Shown in pieces: positions 10,451 through 21,837 of a DNA stretch of 64,000 nt. Each line of letters opens with the position of its first letter. Position 1 is the stretch's first letter. The notes beneath the pieces were generated by a model. It had not been told where the DNA came from. It ran no database searches and saw nothing but the letters and a program-made list of their open reading frames with translations. Source of the stretch: Boesenbergia rotunda. Lineage: Eukaryota > Streptophyta > Magnoliopsida > Zingiberales > Zingiberaceae. The stretch spans positions 18,896 through 82,895 of the forward strand of contig JAGFNQ010008723.1 in the NCBI GenBank assembly GCA_024364735.1, in the 5' to 3' direction. The position numbers were made by a program, and so were the translations under genes.

Positions 10451-11666
10451 AGTAAAGTATTATGTGTTAAAAATAATATTTTTGTAAGTACTTTCAAAAG
10501 ATAGTCAAATATGTTAAAAGTACTTATAGTTTTCAAATTCATAATATTTTCAAAGCACTTATGTTTTTAAACTCATGATATTTTTTTAAAAAAACTTATA
10601 TTTTCAAAAATGCATAATATCTTTCAAAGTGACTTATGTTTTTCAAAGATACAGATATTTTAAAAGTACTTGCATCTTCCTAAAAATACTTGCATTTTTT
10701 TTACTCAAAACAAGTACACTTATATATTTTTTTTGTTGCTTATCATGCATGGACTCAATGAAATTATACACTTGATTCCAGTTCTATTTTTGAGCATCAA
10801 TTCTTCACTCTTTCAAAATTTTATTACTTAGATTTTTGACATTATTCTCTCACTCAAATATTTATGTTTTCAAACCCATAAGCTCTGATACGTAAATTTT
10901 AAAGCTTCTTTAAAAATATATTTTTCAAAAGTTCTTTATTGATATATGGCCAAGAAGAAAAGGGAAATTAAAAATAAAATTCTTCCTTAACCTTTTTTCC
11001 CCTTTTCAAAGATAGTTTATCTTAGAAATGGTCTAAAATATAAGGAGAAGAATTTCATATTAAGGGGGAGAGAAAGAAAAGAGAGAAAGGAAATTTTGTC
11101 TAATTCTCTTTTTCAAAAGGTACATCAAAAATTTCGAATTGTTTCAAAAGTTTTAAGTGCATGTTTTTCTTCTAAGTAAAGTTTGTTTTAGTGAAAAACC
11201 TGTCTAGAATTTTTTTTTAAAGATTTTGTTTTTCAAAATACACAAAGTATTTTCAAGCAAAGTCTTTTAAACAAATTTTCTCCCAATTCTCAAAGTTGAA
11301 CCATTTGTTAAGGAAATTTAGCTTCAAAATTTTGCCTAAGTAAAATTCTTTTTGCAAAGCCAAGTAAAAGTTTTGTAACAAAATTTAGGTTTGCATTAAC
11401 TTTTAAAAAAAAACTTTACCTTGTTCACCCATGTTTGTTTTTGATATATGTCAAAGGGGGAGGAAAGGTCAAAGTTAAGTGTTAAGTTAAGCATTTTATA
11501 ATAATGATTCAGGGGGAGTATGAGAAAAAAAAATTTTATTCAAATTACATTGGATATAGACTGTTCAGAATTGCTATGTTTTATTGGTCTTAACCTTCTT
11601 GCTTAAACTGTTGTAGTTTCTAACTTAACTTTGAATTGTGTTGCCATAAATCAAAAAGGGGGAGAT
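10451..11666 (+). other. AT-rich 3' non-coding region and polypurine tract of A
   Basis: No coding. GGGGGAG tracts at about 11063, 11456 and 11512, then the tract AAAAAGGGGGAGAT ends at 11666, next to the 3' LTR. Confidence 0.7.
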
Positions 11667-11770
11667 TGTTGATGCAGAAGCACCATATCAAATCTTGTTT
11701 TGATATTGGCAAAGGATTCAAAGTTAAGTTTATTTGTGATCTAATAAAGTTACTTGAGTGTGCAGAAAAA

Positions 11771-12553
11771 AGTCCTAGCGAAGGGCTGCTAGGCACCTGG
11801 CGAAGGGCTGCCAAGAAACAAAGTCCTAGCGAAGAACTGCTAGGCACATGGAGAAGGAATGCCAGGATACAAAGTCCTAGCGAAGGGTTGCTAGCACCTG
11901 GCGAAGGAATGTCAGGATACAAAGTCCTAGCGAAGGACTGCTAGGCATCTGGCGAAGGAATGCCAGGATACAAAGTCCTAGCGAAGGGCTGCTAGGCACC
12001 TGGCGAAGGAATGTCAGGATACAAAGCCCTAGTGAATGACTGCTAGGCACCTGGCGAAGGAATGCCAGGATACAAAGCCTTAACAAAGGACTGCTAGGCA
12101 CCTGGCGAAGGAATGCCAGGATATAAAGACCTAGCGAAGGACTACTAGGCACAGGTGAAGGACAACTTGGAACCGAAGACCTGGCGAAGGACTGCTAGAA
12201 GGAATGCCAGAATACAAAGTCCTAGCGAAGGGCTGCTAGGTACCTGGCAAAGGAATGTCAGGATACAAAGTCCTAGCAAAGGACTGCTAGGCATCTGGCG
12301 AAGGAATACCAGGATACAAAGTCTTAGCGAAGAGCTGCTAAGCACCTGGCGAAGGAATGTCAGGATACAAAGCCCTAGCGAAGGACTGCTAGGCACCTGG
12401 TGAAGGAATGCTAAGATACAAAGCCCTAGCAAAGGACTGCTAGGCACCTGGCGAAGGAATGCCAGGATATAAAGACCTAGCGAAGGACTGCTAGGCACCA
12501 GGCGAAGGACAGCTTGGAACCGAAGACCTGGCGAAGGACTGCTAGGCACCAGG
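11771..12553 (+). repeat. Expanded hairpin array in A 3' LTR
   Basis: Same 51-bp units as 5469-5935 but clearly more copies. Near 12185-12200 the array appears to restart (CTGCTAGAAGGAATGCC), as if a block had been duplicated. It continues after the insert at 15799-15870. Confidence 0.85.
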
Positions 12554-12860
12554 TGTAACGACCCAGAAAATTCTCTCAATATTTTCTTTAAAATATTGAT
12601 CATGTCTAGATAATTTTCCGAAGGACCTAGAGATATTAGTACAAACCTTAGCCTAGAAATCCATGATTTTCTCATTTAAATTGAGAAACTAAGTACTAAT
12701 GGGCCTTATATGGGCTTTCTAGTACCATGATTATTGGTAGATTTTAGGAAAAAATTAATATAAATATAAATGGATTTTTATTTGGAATATTAGCATAATT
12801 ATGAGGGATTTTTGGGGAATTTTCGGAAATAATAGAAAATAAAATAAAATAAAAATAAAG

Positions 12861-12939
12861 TGCATGCACCAAGGATTGATCCTTGGACCTCTGGTACCAC
12901 CATGCATGCACTAACCAATTCACCTAGCGAGGGAGTGCT
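12861..12939 (-). ncRNA. Antisense tRNA-like module in solo LTR G1a
   Basis: Read on the minus strand: an A-box-like TAGGTGAATTGGTTAG, then GAGGTCCAAGGATCAATCC with a T-arm-like stem CCAAGG/CCTTGG, then a T-run (TTTATTTTTATTTTA) directly downstream. Acceptor arms do not pair, so this is no functional tRNA. It lies about 100 bp upstream of the TATA box. Equivalent modules are in every other gypsy LTR here. Confidence 0.55.
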
Positions 12940-14639
12940 ATGAGGGAATGAAGTGGATTTTAGTTAAGGCTTGGGAAAATGAAGAGTCATCAAGGGAAGA
13001 GACACCATGACTCTTCACTTACCCTCCTTAATGTAGTATAAAGGAATGAGGGAGGTGGCATGGGAGTTACTTTTCTTCCTTCATCTACAAGCCACTCTTC
13101 TTCCTCCTCCTTCCTCCCTCTAGCCGAATCCCACAAGTGGGGTTTTCCCTTGGAAAAGTTCCACAAGAAGGCCTCATCTTCAAGATCTAAAGGTTTCACA
13201 AGGCTACAAGGGCTAGGGGTGACCTAAGGTCTAAGGAGTTCTTTTGGTTCTCTATATTCAAGGTGAAAAATCAAGAAAACCCAAGGTAAGACTCCCTCAC
13301 CTGTGGTATGATAGTTCCCCTTGATGTTTATCATATTATGAAGTTTCGCTTAGGTTTTATGTTGAGAAAAACCCATGATCTTGGCCATTGAACTTTCGGC
13401 CACTATGTGTTTGGGTTCAAAAATGATGTTAAAAATATCTCTCATGTTTTCTAATGTATTCTCATGATGAATATAGAATAGAAGATAATTTTGGGAAATT
13501 TGTAGGGTACCCTAAGACCCTTTAGGGTTTGGGACCTTCACCATGATTCCATGGTTAGGATTGGACCTAACCCTCCAAGTATGTATCTTGTGTATCTTCA
13601 TGATACAAGAGAGGTTGAGGGTGATTTATGTGAATTTTCACAAGGCTTTATAACCCTAAGGGTTTCGGCCAAGAAGGGTTCTAGGGCAAGGAGTTAAGGT
13701 TTTCTTCAAGTAGGGGTTCCAAAGGCCCCTATGGTATGGTATGGTTGGTGTTTAATATTTGATTGGGAATTTTATGGAATTTTTCCATGCACCCATGGCC
13801 TTGTAAGGTTTCGGCCAACCCTAAGAAGTAGGGCTAAAGGTTAGGGTTAACCCTAATCATGAGCTCTAATGGCTTCCTATGGCCTTATAGGTAATGTATG
13901 GTTGTTTCTTTACCTTATGCTACCTTACATGTTATTTGAATGATGGAACCCTTCCTTGCAAGTTTCGGCCAAGCAATGTAAATAGGGTTTAGGTGGAGTT
14001 AGGGTTTGAAGGATGATGGTTTATGGCTCATTATGGTGTATATATATAAGTTCAAGCATGTGGTAGAAATTATGTTACCTATAACCCTAACCTTAGGTAC
14101 TATGTTACATGTTTGTATGTTCATGTTAGATGTCATGCTTAATAGGGTTTATTCATGAATGTCTTATGTTCTATGTCATGCGCTTAGATAGTATGTAACA
14201 GGTTTATAGAAGTCCCACCTATGCATGCTTGTGATAGATACTATACTTATGTATGAAATGCAATGCTTACCTTATGTATCATGATCATACAAGCTCTATG
14301 GAATAGGATGATGGTCTAAGTAGACATGTCATGTTTAATGAATATAATGAAATGCTTACCTTATATGTCATGATCATGCAAGCACTATGAACAAGAATGA
14401 TGTTTTATGTAAGCATGCCATGTTTATGAATAAAGATGCATGCCATGTTTTATGAATGAAGATAATGCTCATGTCTTTAAGGCATCATGATGCTATGCAT
14501 TAAGTATGAACCATGGAAAGTCAAGTATGCTCTATGTCATGCTTCATGTAACAAAGCTATGCTATGTCTAAGTATGCTATGAATGTCTTATGAATGATGA
14601 AGCATGTAAAGTTATTTTACTTTATGAATGGGCTTGTAC

Positions 14640-14830
14640 CGGACCGAAGTATGGGTCCAAGTGATGGGCACCTTAAGAACGCCCCGGTTCTGGACTACCG
14701 ACTATGCTGTCCACGGTTCTAGGACTACCGAAGCTGTCCAACAGGGATGAGCACCTTAAGAACGCCCCGGTCCTAGGACTACCGTAGCTGTCCTTACCCT
14801 AGTAGGTCGAGACTAGCTACCTCGTATTTA
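14640..14830 (+). repeat. GGAC..GTCC hairpin repeats in G1a
   Basis: Repeated GGACTACCGNAGCTGTCC-like units with GGAC/GTCC ends and GAACGCCCCGGT spacers, followed by CTAGTAGGTCGAGACTAGCT. The solo LTR at 30771 has the same set at 33010-33190, so it belongs to the family rather than to this copy. Confidence 0.6.
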
Positions 14831-15079
14831 CTTAGGGATGCGCACATATGATGTATGTATGTGGTACAAGCCGGGGACCCCAATGATGTTATGGTTATGT
14901 TTAAGTATTTAAAAGAAAGTATGATTTTAAATTAAGCATCCTTATGTCTATGCATTCAACCCATGCATTCATTCATGCTATGCATTATGCCATGATAGCG
15001 AATAATATGCTTATGTTTATGTTAAGAATATGCCCATGTGTTATGTTAAGAATTATGCCATGATAGCAAATGTATGCTC

Positions 15080-15310
15080 ATGATTATGTTTATGTTCATG
15101 CTAAATTATGATGTCATGATTTTATTTTATGTTCAAGCTAAATTATGATGCCATGATTTTATTTATGTTCATGCTAAATTATGATGCCATGATTTTATTT
15201 ATGTTCATGCTAAATTATGATGCCATGATTTTATTTGTGTTCCTGCTAAATTATGATGCCATGATTTTATTTATGTTCATGCTAAGAATGATGCCATGAT
15301 TGTGTTTATG
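15080..15310 (+). repeat. Tandem repeat (about 43 bp) in G1a
   Basis: Five or six copies of GATGCCATGATTTTATTTAT plus GTTCATGCTAAATTAT. Differs from the 48-bp array in G1b (32705), so it expanded independently. Confidence 0.85.
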
Positions 15311-16138
15311 GTTATGATAAGAAGTATGCTATGATATGTAGGACTGAAGCATTATGTTTATGTTTATGTTTATGTAACATATGGATTTTTGTGAGTAGGA
15401 AAGAGTCTTACTAAGCCTATGTGCTTATAGTCTTATTTTCCTCATACCGCAGATCAAGCGAGAGAATAATAAGGAAGCAGCAGGAGGGGCAAGAATGTAT
15501 GTGTGTGGTAGTGACTTGGCCAAGGAAATACATAATTACAAGTTTTATGCAAATTTTATGATAGTGTTGTCTAAACAACTTACACTTGCTACTTGTGCGC
15601 TTGATGGATGAATATGTGACTTTATGATATGATGTTAAGTATGATGTTAAAATGCTAAGTTCCCATGTCATAAAGTTAGCAAGGATAGTTAGGTGCATGT
15701 ATGTGTAAGTTTAAGTTATTCCGCTGCCTTATGATGCTCACATGCCCTACCTATGTTAGCGTAACACCGCTTTATGGAAAAAAAAAGCGGGCGTTACACC
15801 AGGCGAAGGACTGCCTGGTACTGAAGACCTGGTGAAGGACAGCCAGGCACCTGGCGAAGGACTGCTGGGCAAAAGTCCAACCGGAGGAGCCAGTTGGCAT
15901 CAGGTAAATTCTCCCGAGAGGAGTAGGTGAGGACGCGTTCCCCGCTGAGGGAACAGTAGGTGTCAGTTCGACCTAGGGTTCCATTTTGGAGACCCAAAGT
16001 CAGAACCAAGATAGCTAAGGCTGTATAAAATTAATATAATATTGCTCTATGTTGTTTTGGACTAACCCTGGATGCAGGACCGAAGGAACGAGTATCTGCA
16101 GCTCAGAGAGCCTCAAAGGAGTGAGGCGGAAGCTGAGT

Positions 16139-16470
16139 AGGGCGCCCGGAGTGTCCCGGGCACCCCCAAGGTGAACACAAAACAAAGTAAAGCAAAATGA
16201 GCTTCGGCAGCTTATGGGCAGGGCGCCCCCTGCTCCCGGGCTCCCCGGATGGTCCGGGCGCCCCCAGTTGAAGCTAACGAAGCAGAACCCAGCGAAGCCA
16301 ACGGATAAGAGGAGACCCGGTCAACCCGGGCACCCCCAGCATTCCGGGCGCCCTCATCAAAGCCTGATCCCGAGTTTTAAGGGATCAGAGCTGACCGAGA
16401 GGGAATCGGATCGGACTGACATGTGGGGGGGCGCCCCCGACGTTCCGGGCGCCCCCAGGGGCTATAAATA
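16139..16470 (+). promoter_or_regulatory. GC-palindrome array and TATA box, A 3' LTR
   Basis: Counterpart of 6190-6520, with several palindromes decayed by C-to-T changes (e.g. CCGGGCACCCC). TATAAATA at 16463-16470. Confidence 0.7.
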
Positions 16471-16885
16471 GGCCCTCGACCCCAAGGCTTCCAACAATCA
16501 CTTCTTCCACCGCATTCACGCTCTTCTGCTCCTACGCTCTGCTCCAGAAACCTCCCGACTCGAGATACAAGCGCCGACGACGTCCTCCTGCTCTGAATAG
16601 ACAATCCACACTGGACGTCAGTAACGAAGAGCTTTCTTTAAAGTTTACATTACTATACTTGTAATTCAATCTTGTAAACTGGTTTTGCGAAAATATAGAA
16701 TTGGCCGCAGAAAACGGTCAACGACCGTGGGCCTTGGAGTAGGAGCCGACCGCGACTCCGAACCAAGTAAAAAACTTGGTGTTTGCGTGTGTTTGTTTTA
16801 CATTTCCGCTGCGTAATTTCTCTAACTATTAATCCGAACGTTTTACGATATTCACCCCCCCTCTATCGTTTCTCTCGATCCAACA

Positions 16886-17088
16886 GTACTAACCCTGGGG
16901 GATTGGGAACCAAGTAAAATCCGTTTGTCATCTGTGTCGTTTTATTTTTCATTATTTCTATTTTCTGCTGCGCACAAACTCTTTGTCTAGAAAGAACGAA
17001 CATTGAAGTTTCCGATGAGTTTTCGGAAAATTTTTACAAGTCGATATTCACCCCCCCCCACCCTCTATCGACGGCACCGGTCCCCACA
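16886..17088 (+). repeat. LTR of element B, right piece
   Basis: Starts with the GTACT target duplication and continues the LTR broken at 5362. It ends TCCCCACA after an inverted repeat GTCGATA/TATCGAC around a C-run (17039-17071). Matches the end of the B 3' LTR (23041-23236). Confidence 0.85.
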
Positions 17089-17090
17089 AG

Positions 17091-17102
17091 TGGTATCAAA
17101 GT
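17091..17102 (+). other. Primer-binding site of B
   Basis: TGGTATCAAAGT, one G-to-A change from the TGGTATCAGAGC used by the other elements, 2 bp after the LTR. Confidence 0.75.
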
Positions 17103-17195
17103 CTGGTCGCTCTTCACCGGACTAACAGCCGACGGAGCAAAGACGCCAGGAGTTGAGGGGGAGCCCAGGGGTGAATCAGGTATTTTTCTTTAATT

Positions 17196-18202
17196 ATGGT
17201 AAATTTTAAATTTCATATTACATGTTTCAAGTGTAGGGAGAGAGGACACTATAAAAATCAATGTCCTACTCGTAAGACTCAATCTTCACCACCGGCGGCA
17301 ATGGAGGTACCAGCGCCAGGAGTCCGGAGGGACAGGAGTCACATCAAGTGCTTCAAATTTCAAAAGTACGGACACTACAAGAATCAGTGTCCATCCAAGG
17401 TACGAAAAGTTTATGTTTGTAAAAATTTTCAAATTCCTGCACAGTCGTATAGTAATGTTGATAATTTAGATAAGTTAGCTAATTTTTATGAATAATTAGA
17501 CTTTTTGCATAGTCAAATTAATATATTGCATGTCAAATTACCAAATGTAGATAATATTAAATTATTAGAAATTAACTCTTTAATCTTTAACATCAATGCA
17601 ACAATTCTAGAATTAATTCAAATATTTTATCAAATAATGTTAAGGATAATAATACTTCTCATAATATTATTGATAATAATAAAATTAATATTAATCCTTT
17701 AACTTCGAATATTATTGAGGATATTCAAGATAATTATGAGAATTTTAAAGATAATTTTGAGGATATTCAAGATAATTCTAAGAATTTTAAAGATGATTTT
17801 GAGGATATCAAAGATAATTTTGAGGATGCGAAGGATAATTCTGAGGATATTGAAAATAAAATCACTTTAGATAATGATTTAATTATTAATTTCTTGGACA
17901 ATCTTGAATATTATTATAAAACACTAACTAGTAGCCCTGAAAACTATTCTACCTACTATGAAGATATAGAAGGATATAACTTTGATGATGAGGATGAGGA
18001 GGAAGATAAATTTTTTAGAATGAAGGCTACAGTTAATAAAATCTACAAAAATTCAAACAAAGCAGAAGTGTTACATAAACTTGAGCAATTAAATGAAGAT
18101 GAAATAGTAGATAAGTCGGACATTTTTGAATTAATGAAAATGATGCAATTAAACCCACAAATATTAGTTAACCCAGAAATTTTGAAATCTAACTTTAACT
18201 AA
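17196..18202 (+). pseudogene. Zinc-knuckle / acidic ORF of family B (broken)
   Basis: Residues from 17196 hold one good CCHC knuckle (CFKCRERGHYKNQC) and a second whose second Cys is Phe (CFKFQKYGHYKNQC). The frame stops at 17493-17495 but continues in the same frame (HSQINILHVKLPNVDN) until about 17700. A frameshifted tail from 17894 (YEDIEGYNFDDEDEEED) runs to 18202. The middle (17700-17890) is an Asp/Asn-rich repeat. An intact relative is at 45082-45666 on the minus strand. No capsid-like UBN2 core is seen upstream, unusual for a gag. Probably nucleic-acid binding; function otherwise unknown. Confidence 0.65.
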
Positions 18203-18204
18203 AT

Positions 18205-18439
18205 TAAATCTTAATTATGTTAACCTAAAATTAAATCTTAATTATTTTAACCTTAATTAAATCTTAATTATTGTAACCTTAATTAAAAGTTAATTATTTT
18301 AACTTAAAATTAAATCTTAACTATTTTAACCTTAATTAAATCTTTATTATTTAACCTAAATTAAATCTTAATTATTTTAACCTTAATTAAATCTTAATTA
18401 TTTTTACATAAATTAAATCTTAATTATTTTAACCTAAAT
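18205..18439 (+). repeat. AT-rich tandem repeat (TTAATTATTTTAACC type)
   Basis: About nine copies of a 27-bp unit ATTAAATCTTAATTATTTTAACC with small variations. Continues after the MITE. No coding. Confidence 0.8.
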
Positions 18440-18442
18440 TAA

Positions 18443-18657
18443 ATACGCGCTTGGTAAGCGGGTTTAGAAGGTGGGAATGGGAATGAAATTTATTTCATTC
18501 CCATTGATGATGCTTGGTATACGGGAATCGGAATCAAAATAAGGATATGATACCCTTGATTTCATAACCCACCCCCCACTAGGTTATCACTAAACCCATA
18601 AACCCATCAATCAAACCCATTACCATTCTCATTGCCAAATTTATACCAAGCGCCCCC
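18443..18657. mobile_element. MITE, Tourist (PIF/Harbinger)-like
   Basis: 215 bp with inverted ends GCGCTTGGTA (18447) and TACCAAGCGC (18644-18653), flanked by TAA on both sides (18440-18442, 18658-18660). It interrupts the 27-bp AT repeat. An internal inverted repeat GGGAATGGGAATGAAAT/ATTTCATTCCCATT occurs at 18475-18506. The TAA duplication and terminal motif favour PIF/Harbinger, but the outer four bases of the two ends do not match. Confidence 0.7.
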
Positions 18658-19355
18658 TAAATCTTAATTATTTTAACCTAAATTAAATCTTGATTATGTA
18701 ATTAAATTCTTAATTAATATAACTCCAATTAATCCTTAGTTAACTTAAATCCAATTAATTCTATAATTAATCCTTAAATAATTTTGATCTCTAATTAAAT
18801 CTTAACAACTTAAATTCAATTAAAACTTAAATTCAAAATAAAAAAACGTAATAACTTAAAATCAAATTAAATAAAATCTTACCCAACTGCAACAATCAAT
18901 TTAATAAAATTAAATATGTCAAAGTGGGTTGGCATATTCGCGGGTTCACACGTTATGTATCAAATCTAGAATTTGATATATTATTAGAAATTTAATTAAA
19001 AATGCCTAAATCTTAATTATTTTAACCTAAATTAAATCTTGATTATGTAATTAAATTCTTAATTAATATAACTCCAATTAATCCTTAGTTAACTTAAATC
19101 CAATTAATTCTATAATTAATCCTTAAATAATTTTGATCTCTAATTAAATCTTAACAACTTAAATTCAATTAAAACTTAAATTCAAAATAAAAAAATGTAA
19201 TAACTTAAAATCAAATTAAATAAAATCTTACCCAACTGCAACAATCAATTTAATAAAATTAAATATGTCAAAGTGGGTTGGCATATTCGCGGGTTCACAC
19301 GTTATGTATCAAATCTAGAATTTGATATATTATTAGAAATTTAATTAAAAATGCC
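18658..19355 (+). repeat. 349-bp direct tandem duplication
   Basis: 18658-19006 and 19007-19355 are near identical; I see one clear difference (ACGTAATAAC against ATGTAATAAC near 18848/19197). The first copy begins exactly at the right border of the MITE. Contains AT repeats and a segment with CAAAGTGGGTTGGCATATTC. Confidence 0.9.
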
Positions 19356-19450
19356 TTGACTTGATTGAATCATGCATAAATGGCATGCTCATGCATTTTC
19401 TAATTTTTTTTTAAATATATGTCATGACATTCATGTTTAAATTTCTGCAT

Positions 19451-19768
19451 GATTTAGAACGGTTAGTTAAGGACAAAAGACGTACTTGAAACTTGAACAA
19501 CATAGTATTAGGTGGAGGTGAGATGATAGTACGTTAGGGAAGCCCTTCTAATAAGGTCAAGTGGGGTAAGGACCCTACTTGGCCTGATTAGTCTGGTGGA
19601 ACTAGCCGAAGCTACCGATCCAAAACCTAAGCTAGTTAGACCAAAATTTCTCAAGAAGTAATTTGAAAATGAACTTTCGGTAAAAGGCTTTGTCAAGGAA
19701 GGGTTGTTACTCCAATAAGGCTACAACCAAAGAAGGTCTCTGTGCCTCGCCAAGACCTGGAAGCCAAT
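19451..19768 (+). other. Conserved structured non-coding block, copy in B
   Basis: Same order as in A and C. Here the first hairpin is longer: GGTCAAGTGGGGT (19555) pairs with ACCCTACTTGGCC (19571), whereas A and C have GGTCAAGTA/TACTTGGTC, so pairing is kept though the sequence differs. Confidence 0.72.
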
Positions 19769-20129
19769 TATCGAAACTCATTTTTAAATTACTATTTGAT
19801 AAATTTGAATCCAACACAAGTTTTAATTAAATCTTAGATTTAGCAGTAATTCAAAGAAAAATTATTCATGCATCTCACAATACACCTATAAGGCAACCAT
19901 GCTTGCTTGTACTGAGACATTTAGAATGGGTGAGATGTTAAGGACTAATAAATTGAAAGATGCTTTTCAAAATACTTAGGATATTTTTCTAAAAATCTAT
20001 TTTCAAAATAATATTTCAACATAATAATATTTTTATGAATTTCATGCTTGCCTGATTGCTTATATATATAATACATTTTCAAAATTATATCTTTTCGAAA
20101 AATTGTTTGACCTACACACATAGACACAA

Positions 20130-20895
20130 ACCTTTTAGGTCAACACTGAAGTCCCATAGGACACTTAGATAGAGTCAGACGGTGTCAAGTTCAGGGGGAG
20201 TGTGTCGTTTTCAATTCAAAAATCTTTTTCAAAAACTCTTATGCTTTAAAAATTATTATCTCAAGATACGTTTTCGAAAATTGTTTAGGAAACATATTAT
20301 ATTCTATTCTTTCAAAAATTATTTGAAAATTATTTCTTTGAAAATTATCATACCATCAGTTTGATTTTGATATCTTTCGTTCAGAAACATTTTCTATTCT
20401 TTCATTCAGAAATTGTTTTAAGTTACTCTTTTGATTTTGATAACCCCTAAAGACACATAGGGAGTCTTCTTCATGATCTACAAGAACTCCTAGGATTGTG
20501 TCAGATTTAGAGGGAGTCTAAGTCAAAAGAAAGTAATTCTATTCTCTGACAATTGCTTTTCAAAATCATTAAATAATTCTTTTGGTCTGAATGAAACCCT
20601 AACACTCAGAGGAAGATCACTTGTAGCCAACAAGCTTCCTAGGACTATGTCAAGTTTAGGGGGAGGTCAAATTAAAACAATTATTGAACATTTCAAAATA
20701 CTATGTTTTTATATTTTCAAAAACATAAGTATTCTCCTTTCAAAATACTATCATTTTCAAAAACTTATCTTTTTTATGGAATTACTTTTGAAAATAATCT
20801 TACTTGAAGTTGGAGAATTTCCAGGACACTTAGGGAAATGACCTTGTAGTCAACAAGGTTTCCTAGGATTGTGTCAGACTGGAAAAGAAACCAAG
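20130..20895 (+). repeat. Hairpin + GGGGGAG modules in B
   Basis: Modules at about 20136-20200, 20446-20517, 20597-20667 and 20812-20885, in the same order as X and A. GGAGTCTT/AAGAACTCC in the second and AGGAAG..CTTGT/ACAAG..CTTCCT in the third can pair. Confidence 0.65.
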
Positions 20896-21837
20896 TAAGT
20901 AAAATATTATGGTTCAAAACAAAATTTCATTAAAAAGACTTTATCTTGCGAAAATATTTTCAGTGCAAAATATTTTTCAAAATACTAATATTTGTTAAGT
21001 GTAAAATATTTTTCAAAGCACTAATACTTTTTAAATACACAAATTTTTTCTATGTGAAAATCTTTCTAAGCACAAAATTGTTCTAAATGAAAATTTTACT
21101 AAGTGCAATATTTTTCTAAATGCAATATTTTCTAAGTGCAATTTTTTTTTAAAAGTACAAAAATATTTTAAGTGAAAAATATTTTTCAAAATACTAATAT
21201 TTTTCTAAGTACAAAATATGTTTCCAAGTGCACAATACTTTTCATGTACAAAATATTTTTTTCATGTGCAATTTGAGTACTTAGTCTTTTTTCAAATTAG
21301 TACTTAGCTTTTCTCAAACAAAAAGGAGTTTCGAAATATTTTTATCAAAAGTTATATACTTTCAAAAAAAAATTCCTAAGTACTTTCAAAAGAAGAAAGA
21401 AAATATCAAAAGTTATACACTTTCAAAAAAAATTCCTAAGTACTTTCAAAAGGAAAAGAAATTTTTCATGAAATTTTCATTGTTGATGCAAGTTTTTTTG
21501 TCATTTTTTTTTATGTATGACAAAGGGGGAGAAAGAGCTTAAGTTAGAAATTTTTTTCTCCCAAGGATCAAAGGTTAAATCAAAATGTTTTTCCAAGGAG
21601 AGAGCTTAAGTTAGAAATTTTTTTCTCCCAAGGATCAAAGGTTAAATCAAAATGTTTTTTCAAGGAGAGAGCTTAAGTTAGAAATTTTTTCTCTCCCAAG
21701 GATCAAAGTTTAAATCAAATGCTTTTTCAAGGATCAAAAACCTAGATTAATTTTTTCCAGTTTATCCCAATGATCATAACTTAACCCTTAAATCCAATCT
21801 AACTTAAGATATTGTCAAGCATCAAAAAGGGAGAGAT
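20896..21837 (+). other. AT-rich 3' non-coding region of B with two tandem repeats
   Basis: No coding. A near-duplicated segment (ATCAAAAGTTATACACTTTC) at about 21345-21455, and three copies of a 67-bp unit (GAGCTTAAGTTAGAAATTT) at about 21534-21730. Ends in the weakened polypurine tract AAAAAGGGAGAGAT. Confidence 0.7.

Larger units (their letters stand above)
12554..15798 (+). mobile_element. Solo LTR of a Tekay/Del-like gypsy element (G1a)
   Basis: TGTAACGACC at the left and GGGCGTTACA at the right give a perfect 7-bp terminal inverted repeat. CCAGG flanks both sides (12549-12553, 15799-15803). It is 3245 bp with no primer site or coding, so it is a solo LTR left by LTR-LTR recombination. 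A second copy of the family is at 30771. TATAAAG at 13037. The lineage is inferred from the TGTAAC start shared with H. Confidence 0.9.
5363..16885 (+). mobile_element. Element A: non-autonomous Ty1/copia (Sirevirus-like), full length
   Basis: Two LTRs (5363-6945; 11667-16885, the latter opened by a solo gypsy LTR), primer-binding site, rearranged gag remnant, conserved block, hairpin modules and polypurine tract. The flanks 5358-5362 and 16886-16890 are both GTACT, a 5-bp target duplication, which shows that A jumped into the LTR now split between 5362 and 16886. No protease, integrase or reverse transcriptase is present, so it would need enzymes from elsewhere. Confidence 0.9.
11667..16885 (+). 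repeat. 3' LTR of element A, split by a solo gypsy LTR
   Basis: Begins TGTTGATGCAG, ends GATCCAACA. After removing the 3245-bp insert and one 5-bp duplication the LTR is about 1969 bp, against 1583 bp for the 5' LTR; the excess lies in the hairpin array. The rest of the two LTRs is closely similar. Confidence 0.9.

Noticed and set aside
11771..12553. CRISPR-like array (hairpin repeats at regular spacing)
   Set aside because: Units are direct tandem copies without unique spacers, in a plant LTR.
12861..12939. Functional tRNA gene on the minus strand
   Set aside because: The acceptor arms do not pair and the D arm is poor; only box-like segments and the T-arm remain.
12990..13199. Possible host exon (69 codons, minus strand)
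   Set aside because: Lies in the solo LTR G1a around its TATA box; no splice context or domain.
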